Made by a program: the position numbers and the translations under genes
Part shown: in pieces, positions 41,120-53,048 of the stretch
Numbering within the stretch: position 1 is the stretch's first letter
Layout: every line of letters begins with the position of its first letter
Notes under the pieces: model-generated
Seen by the model: the letters and a program-made list of their open reading frames with translations, nothing else
What the model was told of the DNA's origin: nothing
Database searches by the model: none
NCBI RefSeq assembly: GCF_003666245.1
Contig: NZ_MJLZ01000013.1
Span: forward strand, 1 to 64,000
Origin: Brenneria alni
GTDB lineage: Bacteria; Pseudomonadota; Gammaproteobacteria; Enterobacterales; Enterobacteriaceae
DNA length: 64,000 nt
Direction of reading: 5' to 3'

Positions 41120-41992
41120 ATGTCCACCCATGACCAACTACACCGTTACCTGTTTGAAAATTATGCCGTCCGTGGCGAGTTGGTGACAGTAAGCGATACC
41201 TATCAGCACATTCTGACCAATCATGACTACCCGGTTGCGGTACAAACGCTGCTGGGAGAAATGCTGGTTGCCACCAGCCTGTTAACCGCGACGTTAAAGT
41301 TCAGCGGCGATATTACCGTTCAGCTCCAGGGAGACGGCCCGCTGAAACTTGCGGTGATCAACGGTAACCATCAGCAGCAAATGCGCGGGGTTGCCCGTCT
41401 GCAAGGTGACATTGCCGCCGGAAGTTCCCTCAAAGACATGGTCGGTAACGGCTACCTGGTCATTACCATTACGCCGAGCGAAGGCGAGCGCTATCAGGGC
41501 GTGGTTGAATTAGCTGGCGAAACGGTCGCTGATTGTCTGGAAAGCTATTTCCAGCAGTCCGAACAGCTCCCCACCCGGTTATTTATCCGTACCGGCCAGC
41601 ATCAAGGCCGTATGACCGCCGCAGGCATGTTGTTACAGGTATTGCCCGCGCAAAATACCGATCGTGATGATTTCGATCATCTGGCGCAACTCACGGCAAC
41701 GGTTAAGACCGATGAGTTATTTACGCTTGCCGCCAACGATGTTCTCTACCGCCTCTACCATCAGGAAGAGGTAACGGTGTATGAACCGCAAACGGTTTCT
41801 TTCCAATGCCATTGTTCACGTGACCGTTGTGCAAAGGCATTAATGACGCTTCCCCATCAGGAAGTGACCGAAATGCTGGAACAGGACGGTAAAATCGATA
41901 TGCATTGTGACTATTGCGGTAATCACTACCTTTTTAACGCCGACGACGTTAAGGCATTCAGACAGCATTCATCAGATAATCTCCTGCACTAA
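41120..41992 (+). CDS. hslO: Redox-regulated chaperone Hsp33
   Basis: Hsp33 is switched on by oxidation plus unfolding and protects proteins from bleach-type stress. The 290 residues include the core domain ([18 protein letters not shown]) and the C-terminal zinc switch with four cysteines, CHC in [10 protein letters not shown] near residue 232 and CDYC near 265. All four redox cysteines are present. It lies 23 bases after hslR. Confidence 0.98.
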   Translation: MSTHDQLHRYLFENYAVRGELVTVSDTYQHILTNHDYPVAVQTLLGEMLVATSLLTATLKFSGDITVQLQGDGPLKLAVINGNHQQQMRGVARLQGDIAAGSSLKDMVGNGYLVITITPSEGERYQGVVELAGETVADCLESYFQQSEQLPTRLFIRTGQHQGRMTAAGMLLQVLPAQNTDRDDFDHLAQLTATVKTDELFTLAANDVLYRLYHQEEVTVYEPQTVSFQCHCSRDRCAKALMTLPHQEVTEMLEQDGKIDMHCDYCGNHYLFNADDVKAFRQHSSDNLLH

Positions 41993-41998
41993 CCCTTA

Positions 41999-42022
41999 AA
42001 ACGGGTACAGGCGTACCCGTTT
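41999..42022 (+). terminator. Terminator after hslO
   Basis: A ten-base perfect stem AAACGGGTAC / GTACCCGTTT with the loop AGGC starts seven bases after the hslO stop, ending in TTTC. In K-12 yhgE follows hslO; it is absent here. Confidence 0.78.
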
Positions 42023-42190
42023 CACCCCATGCATCAAAACGCGCTAGATCAAATTGGTTATTTTTTCAACACCAAGAAAAACAAAGTTATTAATTAATTT
42101 ATTTAACTTTATGATTGCTATCGCGGTTAAAATAAGCTCACTCCCCTACAATACTTGTCAGTGCGAATATAACAATTGAGGAGTAGCTAT

Positions 42191-43810
42191 ATGTCTGTCA
42201 AAGGTATAACCCCGCAAGCTCTTAACGCTTATGGAATCCAGGATGTGCGCGATATTGTCTACAACCCAAGCTATGAATTACTTTTTCAGGAAGAAATCGA
42301 CCCAACCCTGCAAGGCTATGAACGCGGCATCGAAACCCAACTGGGTGCGGTAGCCGTTGACACCGGTATTTTTACCGGTCGTTCTCCAAAAGATAAGTAC
42401 ATCGTTCGTGATGACGTCACCCGCGATAGCGTATGGTGGTCGGATCAGGGGAAAGGGAAAAATGATAATCACCCTCTGAGTCAGGAAACCTGGACGCATC
42501 TCAGGCAGCTCGTCACCAGACAACTCTCCGGTAAGCGCCTGTTTATCGTTGATGCTTTCTGTGGCGCAAACCCGGACAGCCGCCTGAAAGTTCGCTTCAT
42601 TACTGAAGTTGCCTGGCAGGCACACTTCGTCAAAAACATGTTTATTCGCCCGAGCGATGAAGAATTACAGGGCTTCGAACCTGACTTCATCGTCATGAAC
42701 GGCGCAAAATGCACCAACCCGCAATGGCAGGAGCAGGGGCTGAACTCTGAAAACTTTATCGCCTTTAACCTGACGGAACGTATTCAGCTTATTGGCGGCA
42801 CCTGGTACGGCGGCGAAATGAAAAAAGGGATGTTCTCTATCATGAACTACCTGCTGCCGCTCAAAGGCATCGCCTCTATGCACTGTTCGGCTAATGTTGG
42901 CGAGCAGGGCGACGTCGCCGTCTTCTTTGGCCTTTCCGGTACGGGTAAAACCACCCTGTCAACCGACCCCAAACGTCAGTTGATTGGTGATGATGAGCAC
43001 GGCTGGGATGACGACGGCGTCTTCAACTTTGAAGGCGGCTGCTACGCTAAAACCATCAAACTGTCCAAAGAAGCCGAACCGGACATTTATGGCGCGATTA
43101 AGCGTGATGCGTTGCTGGAAAACGTCACGGTGCTGGCCGACGGCAGCGTCGATTTCAACGACGGTTCAAAAACCGAGAATACCCGCGTTTCCTATCCGAT
43201 CTACCATATCCACAATATCGTCAAACCTGTGTCTAAAGCCGGACATGCAACAAAAGTCATTTTCCTGACGGCTGACGCGTTTGGCGTATTGCCACCGGTA
43301 TCACGCCTGACATCAGACCAAACCCAGTACCATTTCCTGTCTGGCTTCACCGCCAAACTGGCGGGAACCGAGCGCGGTGTGACCGAGCCGACTCCGACCT
43401 TCTCTGCCTGCTTCGGCGCCGCCTTCCTGTCGCTGCATCCCACGCAATACGCAGAGGTGCTGGTGAAACGAATGAAAGCGGCGGGCGCCCAGGCTTATCT
43501 GGTTAATACCGGCTGGAATGGAACCGGGAAACGTATCTCAATTAAAGATACACGCGGGATTATCGACGCTATTCTGAATGGCAGTATAGATGATGCGGAA
43601 ATGCAGACGCTGCCGATCTTCGATCTGGCCATTCCTACCTCATTGCCAGGTGTTGATCCTGACATTCTCGATCCGCGCGATACCTACGCCAATCAGGCCC
43701 AATGGCAGGAAAAAGCGGAAGATCTGGCTAAACGGTTTATCACCAACTTTGATAAATATACCGATGCGCCAGCAGGCGCTGCGCTGGTGACGGCTGGGCC
43801 AAAGCTGTAG
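42191..43810 (+). CDS. pckA: Phosphoenolpyruvate carboxykinase (ATP)
   Basis: Gluconeogenic enzyme turning oxaloacetate and ATP into PEP and CO2. From ATG 42191 ([17 protein letters not shown]), behind GAGGAG, it has 539 residues (540 in E. coli). Motifs are [30 protein letters not shown], the P-loop [11 protein letters not shown] near residue 248, and the metal-binding [21 protein letters not shown]. The 168 A+T-rich bases after the hslO terminator hold its promoter. An upstream start at 42176 adds five residues without support. Confidence 0.99.
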   Translation: MSVKGITPQALNAYGIQDVRDIVYNPSYELLFQEEIDPTLQGYERGIETQLGAVAVDTGIFTGRSPKDKYIVRDDVTRDSVWWSDQGKGKNDNHPLSQETWTHLRQLVTRQLSGKRLFIVDAFCGANPDSRLKVRFITEVAWQAHFVKNMFIRPSDEELQGFEPDFIVMNGAKCTNPQWQEQGLNSENFIAFNLTERIQLIGGTWYGGEMKKGMFSIMNYLLPLKGIASMHCSANVGEQGDVAVFFGLSGTGKTTLSTDPKRQLIGDDEHGWDDDGVFNFEGGCYAKTIKLSKEAEPDIYGAIKRDALLENVTVLADGSVDFNDGSKTENTRVSYPIYHIHNIVKPVSKAGHATKVIFLTADAFGVLPPVSRLTSDQTQYHFLSGFTAKLAGTERGVTEPTPTFSACFGAAFLSLHPTQYAEVLVKRMKAAGAQAYLVNTGWNGTGKRISIKDTRGIIDAILNGSIDDAEMQTLPIFDLAIPTSLPGVDPDILDPRDTYANQAQWQEKAEDLAKRFITNFDKYTDAPAGAALVTAGPKL

Positions 43811-43824
43811 CTTATCCGGCTCGC

Positions 43825-43850
43825 AAAAAAGGCGCGGATATCCGCGCCTT
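43825..43850. terminator. Terminator downstream of pckA
   Basis: AAAAAAGGCGCGGATATCCGCGCCTT contains a perfect 18-base palindrome. The long run of A before it becomes a run of T on the minus strand, so it terminates best for minus-strand transcripts arriving from envZ and the repeat; it can also fold for pckA mRNA. Confidence 0.75.
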
Positions 43851-44040
43851 CAGACTGCCGACAAAGTCCGATATTAGGGACAGCGTGCCGATGGGGCCGT
43901 AGCGGCGTAAGCCGCCGACAAATTTGCCGGGAGCAAAATTTGAACAGCATTTATGCTGACCCGCAGGGTGGGACACAAGGATGTGTCCCATAATGGCCCC
44001 TCGGTGCGATAAGCCCGGGTATCTCGATCTCACCGCTATG
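43851..44040. repeat. Hairpin-rich element, probably a dispersed intergenic repeat
   Basis: The gap between pckA and envZ is a chain of small stem-loops: GCGGC/GCCGC (43902-43915), AAATTTGC with GCAAAATTT (43920-43941), CAGCAT/ATGCTG (43945-43958) and the nine-base TGGGACACA/TGTGTCCCA (43969-43990). Open frames across it on both strands encode no recognisable protein. The composition resembles intergenic repeats that I recall from soft-rot enterobacteria, but no second copy is visible in this window, so the repeat call is inference. Confidence 0.5.
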
Positions 44041-44062
44041 GGTTTGTCATCAACCTCGCCTT

Positions 44063-46140
<2,078 letters not shown>

Positions 46141-46491
46141 TCTCTTTCTCCAAAGGCGTATAGCCGCCGATGCCGCTATTGTTCAGAAACATACGAATTA
46201 CTGACAGTCGTTTCTGGTATACATTCCAGGCAAAATTGTTACAAAGCATATTAAAATACGTGTAATCAACTATTTCCTTGAGGTAATTATAGTTACCTTG
46301 CCACAAACCCACGGTAATTCGCTATGTGCAGCCACCGATTCGACGTTATAAAGATCCCAATTCCTGTTAAATTCCGGCAACACCGCTGAAAACCAATGTA
46401 ATTAACCCTGTTAGGGATGGCGCACTGCCTGCGAATTACTTGATATAATGCCGGGTCATATTCTCCAACATCATCATGAGATTGAATACGA
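46141..46491. promoter_or_regulatory. ompR-greB divergent promoter region with extended -10 of greB
   Basis: In this 351-base gap, TGATATAAT (46441-46449) is a good extended -10 element on the plus strand, 43 bases before the greB GTG. The remaining A+T-rich sequence toward ompR must contain its promoter, which I cannot place with confidence. Confidence 0.55.
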
Positions 46492-46983
46492 GTGAAAACC
46501 AATCTGATCACCCGCCAAGGATATAACAAACTCAAAGCAGAACATGATCATCTCTGGAATGTGAAACGCCCGGAAATAACCAGGATTGTGTCATGGGCCG
46601 CCAGTTTGGGGGATAGATCTGAAAATGCCGATTACACCTACAACAAGCGGCTGCTGCGCCAGATTGACCGGCGTGTCCGTTACTTAAGGAAGTGTCTGAC
46701 CGAGCTGCAAATCGTCGACTACTCTCCCCAACAGGATGGAAAAGTATTCTTTGGCGCCTGGGTCGAAGTTGAAAATGAAGAAGGTCAGGTAAAGCGCTTT
46801 CGCATCGTCGGGCCGGATGAAATTTATGGCGACAACGCGAAAGATTACATCTCTATTGATTCGCCTATGGCGCGGGCATTGCTGAAAAAAGAGGTCGAGC
46901 AGGACGTTACCGTCACCACGCCGGACGGGATAAAACAATGGTTCGTCAATTCCATTGATTATGTCAAAGACGATGAGAAGTAA
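46492..46983 (+). CDS. greB: Transcription elongation factor GreB
   Basis: GreB enters the secondary channel of backtracked RNA polymerase and stimulates cleavage of the 3' RNA end. It starts at GTG 46492-46494 (KTNLITRQGYNKL), 163 residues against 158 in E. coli. The N-terminal coiled coil carries the acidic tip in SLGDRSENADYTY, and the C-terminal globular domain has VFFGAWVEVENEEG and YISIDSPMARALLKKEVE. In K-12 yhgF (tex) follows directly; here two extra genes separate them. Confidence 0.97.
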   Translation: MKTNLITRQGYNKLKAEHDHLWNVKRPEITRIVSWAASLGDRSENADYTYNKRLLRQIDRRVRYLRKCLTELQIVDYSPQQDGKVFFGAWVEVENEEGQVKRFRIVGPDEIYGDNAKDYISIDSPMARALLKKEVEQDVTVTTPDGIKQWFVNSIDYVKDDEK

Positions 46984-47154
46984 GCATCTGCTGTTAACAT
47001 AATCCGCCTCGGCGGGATATGTCGTGAGGCATTGCCGCTATTCACCCTTGCCGATTGACATCAACTGGAACAATCTGAATATTATTTCTACACTGAAATA
47101 AATGTGTCACCTCCATCCCTTACTTTGACAACGGTAAGCTACGGAGAACTCTTT

Positions 47155-48897
47155 ATGTTTAGTTTAGATGCCATTCTTCAAGATCTTGCACCTCATCGCC
47201 GCACCCCAGCCTGGCAGCGAATGTTATTACGCGCTCTGCTATTCGAAAACAAAATTCAGCAATTTTCTCAACGTTACCCTTATTTGAAAGGATTGGATCT
47301 GGTTGAGCAAATCCTGGATCACTTTCACCTTAACTGTGAAATGGTCGAGGGGGATTTAGAAAACATACCCAGCCAGGGGCCGGTGGTACTGGTGGCTAAT
47401 CACCCGATTGGTTCGCTCGATGGTCTGGCGCTGCTGCGCACGGTTGCCAGCGTCAGACCTGACGTCCGTATTGTAGCCAGCCAGTTGCTCTCTTACGTTG
47501 AACCGCTGAAAAATCTATTTTTTTCGGTTGATAACTTCAACAACCGCACCAAGCGCCAGCAAATTATCGCCATACAGCAATATCTGGATAATGGCGGCGC
47601 GATTATTGTATTCCCGGCGGGTGAGGTTTCCAGAATCAGTCTACAAGGGATCCGCGACGGCCACTGGCACAGCGGTTTTATCCGAATGGCAGGTAAAGCC
47701 CGTGCGCCGGTGGTGCCGATACACATCAGTGGACGTAACAGCAGCCTGTTTTATCTCTCCTCGTTGATGTACCGCCCCCTCTCCACGCTGCTGCTGGTCA
47801 GGGAAATGTTCCATCAGGAAGGCCACAAAATCAAAATACGCATCGGTGCGCGTATTCCTTACACAAGCTGGAGCCAGGGGAATGAGCAGGCTAACGATCT
47901 GGCCGCCCGTTTCCGCCGTCATGTTTATCGACTGGGGCAAGGCAAACCCGGCTGTTTTTCCGTTGAGAAACCCATTGCGCTGGCGGAGGATCGTATCCTG
48001 TTAAAACGTGCGCTGGCCGATTGCGAAACGCTGGGAACCACGCCTGACGGGAAAGTGGTGTATCTGTATCGCCGCGGAGAAGAAGATTTTTCACCGCTGC
48101 TGCGCGAACTCGGACGGCTGCGGGAAATCGCATTTCGCGCCGTGGGTGAAGGATCGGGCCAGCGGCGCGATCTGGACAGCTACGATGATGATTACCTGCA
48201 TCTGATTCTATGGGATGAAGGCGAATTGGAGATTGTCGGCGCCTATCGATTTATTCCAACAGCGGAGCAAATCGCCCAAAAAGGTAAAAATGGCCTGTAC
48301 AGCCACAGTCTGTTCCATTATGGCGAAGAGATGAACCCGATACTGGCATCCGGCCTTGAACTTGGGCGCAGTTTCATCCAGCCCAAATACTGGGGTAAGC
48401 GTGGTCTGGATTATCTCTGGTTGGGTATCGGCGCCTATGTGGCCCGTTATCCACAGTGTCGTTATCTGTTTGGCCCGGTGTCGCTGTCCGGCACGCTGCC
48501 GCCAACGGCGCGGGATTTACTGGTTGCGTTTTACCGGCTGCATTTTGCACCCAGTCAGCCGCTGGCCCATTCACGACGCCCTTATCCTGCTTCACTGCCC
48601 GGCGTGCTGCAACAATTTGAAGGCACCGATTACCAGCAGGATCTGACCTTGCTGAAAAGTATGCTCAACAATATAGGATGCGCTATTCCCACACTCTACA
48701 AACAGTATTCGGAAGCCTGTGAACCAGGTGGCGTACAGTTTATCGACTTTGGTATCGACCCCGATTTCAATAACTGTATCGACGGGCTGGTGTTAGTCGA
48801 TCTTCAACAACTGAAAGCATCCCGTTATCAGCGTTATATCGCGCCGTTTATTGCTGAAAATTCTGCTGAAACGCCAGCCGTCGCCACCGCGCCATAA
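47155..48897 (+). CDS. olsF: Two-domain acyltransferase, probable ornithine lipid synthase OlsF
   Basis: The 580-residue protein fuses a lysophospholipid-acyltransferase domain (about 60-260) to an OlsB-type GNAT-fold N-acyltransferase domain (about 280-520). In the first, ANHPIGSLDG (His83 and Asp89, an H-x5-D form of the usual HX4D box) and FPAGEVSR (about 153-160) are the catalytic and substrate motifs. In the second, ELGRSFIQPKYWGKRGLDYL and LFGPVSLSGTLP match the OlsB/hemolysin-like family. This order is that of OlsF from Serratia, which makes ornithine lipid alone: the C-terminal domain N-acylates ornithine and the N-terminal domain O-acylates the product. The start ATG 47155 follows GGAGA. 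It lies between greB and a convergent citrate-synthase-like gene. Function is inferred from the fusion architecture. Confidence 0.8.
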   Translation: MFSLDAILQDLAPHRRTPAWQRMLLRALLFENKIQQFSQRYPYLKGLDLVEQILDHFHLNCEMVEGDLENIPSQGPVVLVANHPIGSLDGLALLRTVASVRPDVRIVASQLLSYVEPLKNLFFSVDNFNNRTKRQQIIAIQQYLDNGGAIIVFPAGEVSRISLQGIRDGHWHSGFIRMAGKARAPVVPIHISGRNSSLFYLSSLMYRPLSTLLLVREMFHQEGHKIKIRIGARIPYTSWSQGNEQANDLAARFRRHVYRLGQGKPGCFSVEKPIALAEDRILLKRALADCETLGTTPDGKVVYLYRRGEEDFSPLLRELGRLREIAFRAVGEGSGQRRDLDSYDDDYLHLILWDEGELEIVGAYRFIPTAEQIAQKGKNGLYSHSLFHYGEEMNPILASGLELGRSFIQPKYWGKRGLDYLWLGIGAYVARYPQCRYLFGPVSLSGTLPPTARDLLVAFYRLHFAPSQPLAHSRRPYPASLPGVLQQFEGTDYQQDLTLLKSMLNNIGCAIPTLYKQYSEACEPGGVQFIDFGIDPDFNNCIDGLVLVDLQQLKASRYQRYIAPFIAENSAETPAVATAP

Positions 48898-48954
48898 CAC
48901 GACTACGTGCTGCCCCCGGCCAGTAGCGATGCAGTACGCCGTCCTTTCTTTGAT

Positions 48955-50238
48955 TTATTTATCCAACCGGGAAGCATAATCCCGGCGGGGCTGACCGGTG
49001 TAGACCTGACAAGGACGATAGATTTTTAGCTCCTGCTCATGCATTTCATTCCAGTGAGCAATCCACCCAATCGTGCGGCCAACGGCGGAAATCACCGTAA
49101 ACATGGAGGATGGAAGTCCCATCGCTTTCAGGATCACTGCCGTGTAAAAATCGGCGCTGGGGTACAGTCTTTGTTCCAGGAAATAGGGGTCCGTCATGGC
49201 AATATGCTCCAGTTCAATGGCAACCTGAAGCAAGCTATCTTCCATCCCCAGTTCACTGAGCACGTCATAGCAGGTTTTACGCAGAATGGCGGCACGCGGA
49301 TCAAAATGGTGATAGACCGAATTGCCGAATCCCATCAGCCGCAGCGAATTGCGCCGATCTTTTGCGCGCTTCACAAATTCAGGAATACGATCAACCGTTT
49401 TGATCTCTTCCAGCATACGCATACAAGCTTCGTTAGCCCCCCCGTGCAACGGCCCCCACATGGAGGATAGCCCTGCCGCGATACAGGCGAACGGATTGGC
49501 TCCAGACGAACCGGAAGCCCTGACCGCCATAGTAGACGGACACTGACCGTGGTCGGCATGGAGGATCAGAATTTGGTTCATGGCGCTTTCCAGCACCGGA
49601 TTCACCTCATACTTTTCCGCCGGAATAGAAAACAGCATATGCAGGAAATTGCCGGTATAGGAAAGCGAATTGCAGGGATAAACGGTCGGCTGTTCGATGG
49701 AATATTTGTAACACATCGCCGCCAGCGTCGGCATTTTCGACAGCAGCCGGACAGCCGCCAGTTCACGATGTTCTGCGTTATCAATATCCAGCACATCATG
49801 ATAAAACGCGGCCAATGCCCCCACTACCGCACACATCAGCGCCATAGGATGGGCGTCGCGGCGAAAACCGTTGAACATACGGCTGATCTGCTCATGAACC
49901 AGAGTATGGCGGGTGATGGTATTTACAAATTCGGCATACTCTTCTGGCGAAGGCGCCTCGCCGTGCAGAAGGATAAAACAGACTTCGGTAAAATCACATT
50001 GATCTGCCAGTTGCTCGACAGGAAAGCCCCTATGCAGCAACACGCTGTTCGCTGCATCAATGTAGGTAATCGCAGATTCGCACCCTGCCGTATTGGCAAA
50101 CCCAGGATCGTAGCTGCATAACCCATGAGCGCTAAACGGGCGGATATCCACGGCATCTTTTCCCATTACCCCCGAACGAATATCCAGCGTGACATCTTCC
50201 TGCCCGTCTAACATAAGGGTGGACTTTCTTACTGTCAT
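48955..50238 (-). CDS. Citrate synthase-like protein with altered active site
   Basis: A 427-residue protein aligned end to end with E. coli GltA (type II citrate synthase). Counting with Met, His265 (PLHGGAN), Asp363 (SADFYTA), Arg388 (GRTIGW) and Arg408 (YRPC) are kept, but the GHRVY box of GltA reads GNSVY, so the second active-site His (E. coli His305) is Asn306 and the next Arg is Ser. The NADH-site residues Arg110, His111, Tyr146, Arg164 and Lys168 are present, while the reactive Cys (E. coli Cys206) is Ala207. The housekeeping gltA should be elsewhere with sdh genes. This paralogue may use another oxo-acid, be weakly active, or be structural. Convergent with olsF, with a 57-base gap. 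Confidence 0.85.
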   Translation of the reverse strand: MTVRKSTLMLDGQEDVTLDIRSGVMGKDAVDIRPFSAHGLCSYDPGFANTAGCESAITYIDAANSVLLHRGFPVEQLADQCDFTEVCFILLHGEAPSPEEYAEFVNTITRHTLVHEQISRMFNGFRRDAHPMALMCAVVGALAAFYHDVLDIDNAEHRELAAVRLLSKMPTLAAMCYKYSIEQPTVYPCNSLSYTGNFLHMLFSIPAEKYEVNPVLESAMNQILILHADHGQCPSTMAVRASGSSGANPFACIAAGLSSMWGPLHGGANEACMRMLEEIKTVDRIPEFVKRAKDRRNSLRLMGFGNSVYHHFDPRAAILRKTCYDVLSELGMEDSLLQVAIELEHIAMTDPYFLEQRLYPSADFYTAVILKAMGLPSSMFTVISAVGRTIGWIAHWNEMHEQELKIYRPCQVYTGQPRRDYASRLDK

Positions 50239-50502
50239 TGATCTTTTCTCCTGCCCGAATTCATGGTGGTTACTATTTAATACGCTAAAAATGCCGCGCC
50301 GTTATAATAATCTTACCTAATATTGATTCAGATAAAGTTTACCTTACCCTCAGCCCCCGGTTTTTACCATGCTGCGCAGACGGCACCACGGTGATAACCG
50401 TTTTCCTCCCTGGCGGGTACAGCTGGCATTTTCTGTTATCAAACCGTATAACTATCCTCCAGTTATTTAACCCATTATTTGATGACTATCGATATCAGAC
50501 CT

Positions 50503-52836
50503 ATGAATGATTCATTAAGCCAGATTATCGCCAGCGAATTGCAGGCTCGTACGGAGCAAGTGGACGCCGCCGTCCGCCTGCTGGACGAAGGAAACACCGT
50601 CCCTTTTATCGCACGTTACCGTAAGGAAGTGACCGGCGGGCTGGATGATACCCAGTTGCGTCAGTTGGAAACCCGCCTGAGTTACCTGCGTGAACTGGAT
50701 GAAAGACGCCAGACAATTCTGAAATCTATCGAGGAGCAAGGAAAACTGACCGGGCAACTCGCCAGCGCGATCGCCGCGACGATGAGCAAAACCGAACTCG
50801 AAGATCTGTACCTGCCTTATAAACCCAAACGCCGCACCCGCGGACAGATTGCGATTGAAGCCGGACTGGAATCGCTGGCTGACAGTCTGTGGCAGGATCC
50901 CAGTCAGGAGCCGGAGCAGGTCGCCCGGCGCTATGTTGATGCCGATAAAGGTGTGGCGGATGTGAAAGCCGCGCTGGATGGCGCACGCTACATTCTGATG
51001 GAGCGCTTTGCAGAGGATGCGGCGCTGCTGGCTAAAGTGCGTCATTACCTGTGGAAAAACGCCCATCTTGTTTCCCGCGTAGTGGAAGGCAAAGAGGAAG
51101 AAGGGGCAAAATTCCGCGACTATTTTGACCACCACGAACCGATTGCCCAGGTGCCTTCCCACCGGGCGCTGGCCATGTTCCGGGGCCGCAATGAAGGGGT
51201 TTTGCAGTTATCGCTGAATGCCGATCCGCAGTTTGCAGAAGCGCCGCGTGAAAGTTACTGCGAGCAGATTATCGTCGACCATCTGAACGTGCGTTTGGGT
51301 AATGCTGCGGCAGACAGTTGGCGACGTGCGGTGATTAACTGGACCTGGCGCATCAAGGTGCTGCTGCACCTCGAAACCGAGTTGATGGGCAGCGTGCGTG
51401 AAAAAGCAGAAGATGAGGCGATTAACGTGTTCGCCCGCAATATGCACGATCTGCTGATGGCGGCGCCAGCGGGGATGCGCGCCACTATGGGGCTGGACCC
51501 CGGTTTACGCACCGGGGTAAAAGTCGCGGTGGTGGACGCCACCGGTAAACTGGTGGCAACCGATACCATCTACCCGCATACCGGCCAGGCCGCCAAGGCC
51601 GCCGCCATCGTTGCCGCCCTGTGCATCAGGCATCAGGTCGAGCTGGTGGCGATCGGCAATGGCACCGCGTCGCGTGAAACCGAGCGTTTCTTTCTGGATA
51701 CGCAAAAACAGTTCCCGGATGTCAAAGCGCAGAAGGTGATTGTCAGCGAAGCTGGCGCGTCGGTGTATTCGGCGTCAGAATTGGCCGCGCTGGAATTTCC
51801 CGATCTGGACGTTTCCTTGCGCGGCGCAGTATCTATCGCCCGCCGATTGCAGGATCCGCTGGCCGAATTGGTGAAAATCGACCCGAAATCCATCGGCGTC
51901 GGTCAGTATCAGCATGACGTCAGCCAGAGCCTGCTGGCGAAAAAACTGGATGCGGTGGTGGAAGACTGCGTAAACGCCGTCGGCGTCGATCTGAATACCG
52001 CGTCAGTCGCCTTGCTGACCCGCGTAGCGGGCTTGACGCGAATGATGGCGCAAAACGTCGTGGCATGGCGTGACGAAAATGGCCGTTTCCGCAACCGGGA
52101 ACAACTGCTGAAAGTCAGCAGGCTAGGGCCGAAAGCCTTTGAGCAATGCGCGGGCTTTCTGCGGATTAATCACGGGGATAATCCGCTGGACGCCTCCACC
52201 GTTCACCCGGAAGCCTACCCGGTGGTGGAGCGTATTCTGGCCGCCACCGAACAGGCGCTACAGGAGTTGATGGGTAATCCCGGCGCACTGCGCAACCTGA
52301 AAGCGGCGGATTTTACCGATGCGCGTTTTGGTGTGCCGACCGTCACCGATATTCTTAAAGAGCTGGAGAAGCCGGGGCGTGACCCGCGGCCAGAGTTTAA
52401 AACCGCCAGCTTTGCCGATGGTGTGGAAACCATGAGCGATCTGTTGCCAGGCATGATTCTGGAAGGTGCAGTCACCAACGTCACCAACTTTGGCGCTTTC
52501 GTGGATATCGGCGTACATCAGGATGGGCTGGTACATATTTCCTCCCTCGCTGACCATTTCGTTGACGACCCGCATAAAGTGGTGAAAGCCGGGGATATCG
52601 TGAAAGTCAAAGTGATGGAAATCGACCTGCAACGTAAACGGATCGCCCTGACGATGCGACTGGACGAACAACCCGGTGAAACCGCCGCACGCCGTGGCGG
52701 TAACGGCGGCCCACGAGAGAACCACGCCCCGGCTAACCGGACGGTGGGCAAATCCCGCGCCCGCCCGGCCAGCACATCAACTACGGGTAACAGCGCCATG
52801 AGTGACGCACTGGCCGCAGCGTTTAAAAAGCGCTAA
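50503..52836 (+). CDS. yhgF: Tex family RNA-binding transcription protein (YhgF)
   Basis: Tex/YhgF is a large RNA-binding protein related to eukaryotic Spt6. From ATG 50503 ([18 protein letters not shown]) it has 777 residues (773 in E. coli). It has an N-terminal helical part with [19 protein letters not shown], a YqgF/RuvC-like fold near 320-450 ([16 protein letters not shown]), two helix-hairpin-helix repeats ([32 protein letters not shown]), and a C-terminal S1 domain ([27 protein letters not shown]) plus a basic tail. TTG and ATG codons at 50479 and 50482 are alternative starts. Ribosome-site quality does not decide. Confidence 0.96.
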   Translation: MNDSLSQIIASELQARTEQVDAAVRLLDEGNTVPFIARYRKEVTGGLDDTQLRQLETRLSYLRELDERRQTILKSIEEQGKLTGQLASAIAATMSKTELEDLYLPYKPKRRTRGQIAIEAGLESLADSLWQDPSQEPEQVARRYVDADKGVADVKAALDGARYILMERFAEDAALLAKVRHYLWKNAHLVSRVVEGKEEEGAKFRDYFDHHEPIAQVPSHRALAMFRGRNEGVLQLSLNADPQFAEAPRESYCEQIIVDHLNVRLGNAAADSWRRAVINWTWRIKVLLHLETELMGSVREKAEDEAINVFARNMHDLLMAAPAGMRATMGLDPGLRTGVKVAVVDATGKLVATDTIYPHTGQAAKAAAIVAALCIRHQVELVAIGNGTASRETERFFLDTQKQFPDVKAQKVIVSEAGASVYSASELAALEFPDLDVSLRGAVSIARRLQDPLAELVKIDPKSIGVGQYQHDVSQSLLAKKLDAVVEDCVNAVGVDLNTASVALLTRVAGLTRMMAQNVVAWRDENGRFRNREQLLKVSRLGPKAFEQCAGFLRINHGDNPLDASTVHPEAYPVVERILAATEQALQELMGNPGALRNLKAADFTDARFGVPTVTDILKELEKPGRDPRPEFKTASFADGVETMSDLLPGMILEGAVTNVTNFGAFVDIGVHQDGLVHISSLADHFVDDPHKVVKAGDIVKVKVMEIDLQRKRIALTMRLDEQPGETAARRGGNGGPRENHAPANRTVGKSRARPASTSTTGNSAMSDALAAAFKKR

Positions 52837-52847
52837 ATATTGTACCC

Positions 52848-52871
52848 CCCTCCCTTACACACCGGGGAGGG
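52848..52871 (+). terminator. Hairpin after yhgF
   Basis: CCCTCCC (52848-52854) pairs with GGGAGGG (52865-52871), ten-base loop, 11 bases after the stop. No T tract, so moderate support only. Confidence 0.45.
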
Positions 52872-52968
52872 CGTAAATCCCCGATTCCGTTTTTCACAAT
52901 CCCTGCGCCCCATGATTATTGTAATGCTGTTAATCATGGGGTAACGGCCAACTAAAAACGATAATGAC

Positions 52969-53002
52969 ATAACGAAAATGCGTAGCGCTACGCATTAGTT
53001 AT
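52969..53002. terminator. Large inverted repeat ending the alkaline phosphatase/ABC operon
   Basis: A perfect 20-base palindrome AATGCGTAGCGCTACGCATT (52977-52996) is flanked by ATAAC and GTTAT that extend the pairing. On the minus strand TTTTCGTTAT follows, fitting a terminator for the operon ending at 53049, and it may also serve yhgF. Confidence 0.65.
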
Positions 53003-53048
53003 TCTGATTTGCCTAAATCCGATATGTCACAGCCAATACAGATTCACA

